18,685 nt of DNA. It comes from Euryarchaeota archaeon UBA39 (lineage in GTDB: Archaea > Thermoplasmatota > Poseidoniia > Poseidoniales > Thalassarchaeaceae). The notes beneath the pieces are model-generated. The model saw only the letters and a list, made by a program, of their open reading frames with translations. It had not been told where the DNA came from and made no database searches. The position numbers and the translations under genes were made by a program. The stretch is from contig DAQW01000081.1 in the NCBI GenBank assembly GCA_002503045.1, positions 471 to 19,155 on the forward strand, written 5' to 3'. Within the stretch, counting starts at the first letter, position 1. Each line of letters starts with the position of its first letter. Positions 15,995 through 18,685 of this stretch are shown here, piece by piece.

Positions 15995-17038
15995 TTACAT
16001 TAAATCGTCAGGAGATGGTTCTGTATTCATTGCCAACCAAGTCCTGTATACTCCATATGATGCCCATGCTGAACAGAAGAAAGATGAAGCCCATAGAACG
16101 GTAGAAGATTCATCGGCCTTCATTGTAACGCCGAAATAAAACAATACAATAGCTACTATCGAAAATCTAAGCATCTGTGGATATGCTAATTCTGAAGCCA
16201 TATATGCAGGGGATTCTCCACGTTTTCGTTCCATTACCTCACGTTGAACTACAGCACCAAGTATTAGCAATACAAGACTTGTCCAATAGTAGATATTGCC
16301 CTTTAAGAAAATATCAGCAGATAACGCTACTTGTCTTTCATGCTCAATTTGATCATCAGTAATTTCTGCAACAAACAAATTTTGGTAAGTACCAACACTA
16401 ACAGTTCTTGTAACCAAAGATTCGACATCATCACCATTTGTCACTGTTCCAGGAGGATTAATGGAGAAACTCAATACATTCCAGTAATCACCTTCATCTG
16501 CCTGATCATTGTCATTAATTGAATTTCCAGCAACTAAGAATACAATAGGTCCTAGGTCATTAGAGGGTGCAGTCCATTGGATGTTCCACTGACCATCATC
16601 GTCTACATCTGATTGGGATATATTGTAAACAGTTGATCTTTCAGTTGAATCTTGATCGGGACTATCTAAAGCTGGCCTAATATCTTCATTTTCACCCCAT
16701 GTAAAGAGACCAACATCTCCAGAACTCATTAAGAACCCGCCTGCTACATTACCTGATTCACCAGCTAATGTATTTGCATCCTGAACTAGAATAGTAAAAT
16801 TATATGTCACATCAACATCATACTGAATTGGAACACCTGAAACACTTACTATGGCGCGATCAGAAGGTTGACCGTTTAATGGGCCACCGACACCGTGACA
16901 TGTGCATCCGTATATTGCAGTAGGATTGTCATTATTATCTACAGATGGTGGACCGAGATGATATGCAACAGAAGGAGTGGCTAAAATAGATAGGAGGAAA
17001 CCAAGTACAAGAATTCGTACTACAGTTCTCTTCATCAT
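15995..17038 (-). CDS. Exported membrane-anchored protein with CxCH motif, possible unusual cytochrome
   Basis: A 347-aa protein with a signal peptide (residues 1-25, ending ATPSVA). The mature part begins with GCTCHG (Cys45, Cys47, His48) and a beta-sandwich of about 150 residues (YDVDVTYNFTILVQD, GGFLMSSGDVGLF, WNIQWTAPSNDLGPIVFLVAGN). This wording resembles exported beta-sandwich domains that follow a CxxCH haem site in bacterial proteins, but here the Cys residues are one apart. Three membrane helices follow (about 248-265, 289-307, 313-336), ending in a short cytoplasmic tail. It could hold haem, another metal or a disulfide; I cannot tell which. TGAGG lies 4 bases before the first ATG and 7 before the second (17035), so the second Met may be the true start. 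It lies 48 bp after EF-2 and 16 bp before tatC. Confidence 0.75.
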   Translation of the reverse strand: MMKRTVVRILVLGFLLSILATPSVAYHLGPPSVDNNDNPTAIYGCTCHGVGGPLNGQPSDRAIVSVSGVPIQYDVDVTYNFTILVQDANTLAGESGNVAGGFLMSSGDVGLFTWGENEDIRPALDSPDQDSTERSTVYNISQSDVDDDGQWNIQWTAPSNDLGPIVFLVAGNSINDNDQADEGDYWNVLSFSINPPGTVTNGDDVESLVTRTVSVGTYQNLFVAEITDDQIEHERQVALSADIFLKGNIYYWTSLVLLILGAVVQREVMERKRGESPAYMASELAYPQMLRFSIVAIVLFYFGVTMKADESSTVLWASSFFCSAWASYGVYRTWLAMNTEPSPDDLM

Positions 17039-17042
17039 AATT

Positions 17043-17047
17043 CCTCA
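17043..17047 (-). promoter_or_regulatory. Ribosome binding site of the CxCH protein gene
   Basis: On the minus strand this reads TGAGG, 4 bases before the ATG at 17038 and 7 bases before the adjacent ATG at 17035. The second spacing is the more usual. Confidence 0.6.
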
Positions 17048-17086
17048 TTTTCCCGTATAATTGAAAATTATTAACCGTTGTCAAAA

Positions 17087-18685
17087 TCAATCTGTATAAT
17101 TTGATTCAGTAGGAACCTCAGCTTTGAGTCCCTTTCTTTGACGAATCTCTTGTGTAACTTTCTCAAATAATTGTGGAGGGACCATCTCAAATCCAGCATT
17201 TTCAGTATTCCATGTTGCCCTTCCTTGACTAGCTGCACGAATATCGTTAGAAAAACCGAATGTTTCTGCGACAGGGAGTCTCCCAATTACTGTAGTAATG
17301 TTACCGTCGACAGGCATGTCTTCAATAACTCCACGTCGGGTAGTAATCTGTCTGGTAATACCACCCATTACATCGTTTGGAGCTGATACCTGAAGTTTCT
17401 GCATTGGTTCCATCAATGAAGATCTAGCTCTAACCATTGCTCCCTTGATCGCATTTCGAACTGCAGGAATGGTTTGTGCAGGTCCACGATGAATCGCATC
17501 TTCGTGAAGTTTAGCATCAACCAACTTTACCATTACACCCATGATAGGTTCCTCTGCAAGAGGTCCTCTGACACATACATCAAGGAATGATTGAATAATC
17601 AATTCTCTAGTTTCATGAATATTTTGAATTCCTTTAGTAGCATTAATGAGTACATTTGTTCCACCTACGGCGTAAATTTTCCTCATCAAATCACGATCCA
17701 TGCCAAAAGCTGCGAATTTGTCTCCAACTTCTTTGGCATCCTTAGTTCTAACAGCACCATCACCGAATTCTCCTTCTCTAAGTGCCTGCACGACTTCATC
17801 AGGGAGTCTTTCAACTTCGATGTAAAATCTATTATGTCTATTCGGTGATTTACCTTCGAATGGACTTCCCTTATTATCGCCATGAATACATTCACGATAA
17901 ACAACGATTGGCTCTGAAACCTTTACTTTGATATTCTGTTCTTCCTCAAGTCGATATACTGAAATCTCGAGGTGTAGTTCACCCATACCAGCAAGTAATG
18001 CTTCACCAGTCTCATGATTATGAGTTACTTGTAGCGACGCATCTGATTTTGCTAATGTTCTCATTGCATCAACGAATTTGGGTAAATCTTTCAATGCCTT
18101 AGGTTCGATAGCTACTGTAACTACAGGTTCTGAATAATGACGAATTGCTTCAAACGGAGTTGCATCTACAGTTCTTGCAACAGTAACACCTGCAGCAGCA
18201 CTGCGAATACCAGTAACTGCAGCAATATTTCCTGCAGATACTTCAGGAACTTGAATACGATCTCCACCGACCATCATTGCTACCTGTTGTACTCTTTCTT
18301 TCTTAGCTGCGCCTAATGCAAAAAGAGATTCTCCTTGCTTTACAGTTCCAGAGAAAATTCGACCTACTGCAACTTCACCTGCGTGAGGGTCCATCCAAAT
18401 CTTGGTAATCATCAAGGACAAAGGACCATCAGGGTCACATTCTAACATCGCTTTACCTGTTTCAGTTTCTAAATCTCCTTGCCAAATGTTCGGGATTCTA
18501 TATTTCTGCGAATCTAACGGGCCAGGTAATCTTTCTACGGCCATATCTAGCAATACCTGATGCACAGGAGCTTTCTTAGCTAGAGACTTCTGATCATCAT
18601 TGTGACAAAATTCAAAAATCTCTTTGAAATTAATGCCTGTTTTACCCATAAATGGAATACTCATCCCCCAGTTATAATATGCAGA
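17087..18685 (-). CDS. fusA: Archaeal translation elongation factor 2 (N-terminal part off window)
   Basis: GTPase that moves tRNA and mRNA through the ribosome. The frame is open through the right edge. The last bases encode SAYYNWG just before MSIPFMGKTGINFKEI, as in the interior of archaeal EF-2, so the GTP-binding domain lies outside and 532 residues are present. Domain II is LSLMITKIWMDPHAGEVAVGRIFSGTVKQGE. Domain III includes EALLAGMGELHLEI. Domain IV carries DAIHRGPAQTIPAVR, with the histidine (codon 17489-17491) that archaea and eukaryotes convert to diphthamide. Domain V includes GGITRQITTRRGVIED. The end, EKVTQEIRQRKGLK, is standard for archaeal EF-2. It is the first gene in the window of a minus-strand run leading to the CxCH protein, tatC and the protease. 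Confidence 0.97.
   Translation of the reverse strand, partial: SAYYNWGMSIPFMGKTGINFKEIFEFCHNDDQKSLAKKAPVHQVLLDMAVERLPGPLDSQKYRIPNIWQGDLETETGKAMLECDPDGPLSLMITKIWMDPHAGEVAVGRIFSGTVKQGESLFALGAAKKERVQQVAMMVGGDRIQVPEVSAGNIAAVTGIRSAAAGVTVARTVDATPFEAIRHYSEPVVTVAIEPKALKDLPKFVDAMRTLAKSDASLQVTHNHETGEALLAGMGELHLEISVYRLEEEQNIKVKVSEPIVVYRECIHGDNKGSPFEGKSPNRHNRFYIEVERLPDEVVQALREGEFGDGAVRTKDAKEVGDKFAAFGMDRDLMRKIYAVGGTNVLINATKGIQNIHETRELIIQSFLDVCVRGPLAEEPIMGVMVKLVDAKLHEDAIHRGPAQTIPAVRNAIKGAMVRARSSLMEPMQKLQVSAPNDVMGGITRQITTRRGVIEDMPVDGNITTVIGRLPVAETFGFSNDIRAASQGRATWNTENAGFEMVPPQLFEKVTQEIRQRKGLKAEVPTESNYTD

Noticed and set aside
1..18685. tRNA genes, rRNA, insertion sequences, att sites and CRISPR arrays
   Set aside because: I looked for T-loop (ttcgaatc-like) and acceptor patterns, transposase motifs and long direct or inverted repeats, and saw none that hold together.

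Overview
The window is A+T-rich archaeal DNA. It carries an archaeal-type elongation factor 2 with the diphthamide histidine motif, an archaeal 7S/SRP RNA, an EndA-type tRNA-splicing endonuclease, an archease and a geranylgeranyl-reductase-family enzyme. Alongside these are bacterial-flavoured genes: quinone-type PyrD and a TopB-like topoisomerase. Large exported Asp-rich proteins are also present. This mix suggests a marine planktonic Euryarchaeon, most likely Marine Group II/Poseidoniales or a relative. That placement is inference from gene content; no marker gene was compared with a database.

Layout. (1) 1-7293, all minus strand: an unknown 140-aa protein, a TopB-like type IA topoisomerase, a geranylgeranyl-reductase-family flavoprotein, and a very large lipoprotein running off the left edge. 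The lipoprotein joins thrombospondin-type-3 calcium-binding repeats to a peptide-N-glycosidase F-like domain. It is open from 2726 to base 1 with no stop. (2) 7347-9241, plus strand: pyrD, a CcmE-like haem chaperone of the Cys-x3-Tyr type, and the SRP RNA. (3) 9242-11692, minus strand: archease, a PfkB-family kinase with altered motifs, and a winged-helix/TerB-like regulator. These are tightly spaced (4 and 14 bp) and look like one operon. An inverted repeat overlaps the regulator's start codon. (4) 11778-12704, plus strand: endA, divergent from the regulator across a shared TATA-like element. (5) 12631-18685, minus strand: EF-2 (its N-terminal part lies off the right edge), a membrane-anchored exported protein with a CxCH motif, a TatC with an extra Cys-rich C-terminal domain, and an anchored M6-family metalloprotease. 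The protease end overlaps the endA end convergently by 74 bp.

Themes. Two RNA-processing genes (endA and archease) flank a regulator and kinase. Protein export and envelope functions recur: SRP RNA, TatC, CcmE, the CxCH protein, the M6 protease and the giant lipoprotein. The least ordinary items are the TatC C-terminal domain resembling the N-terminal Cys domain of HdrA, the PNGase F-like lipoprotein with a substituted catalytic Glu, the CxxxY CcmE together with a CxCH protein, and the winged-helix/TerB regulator with its candidate operator.
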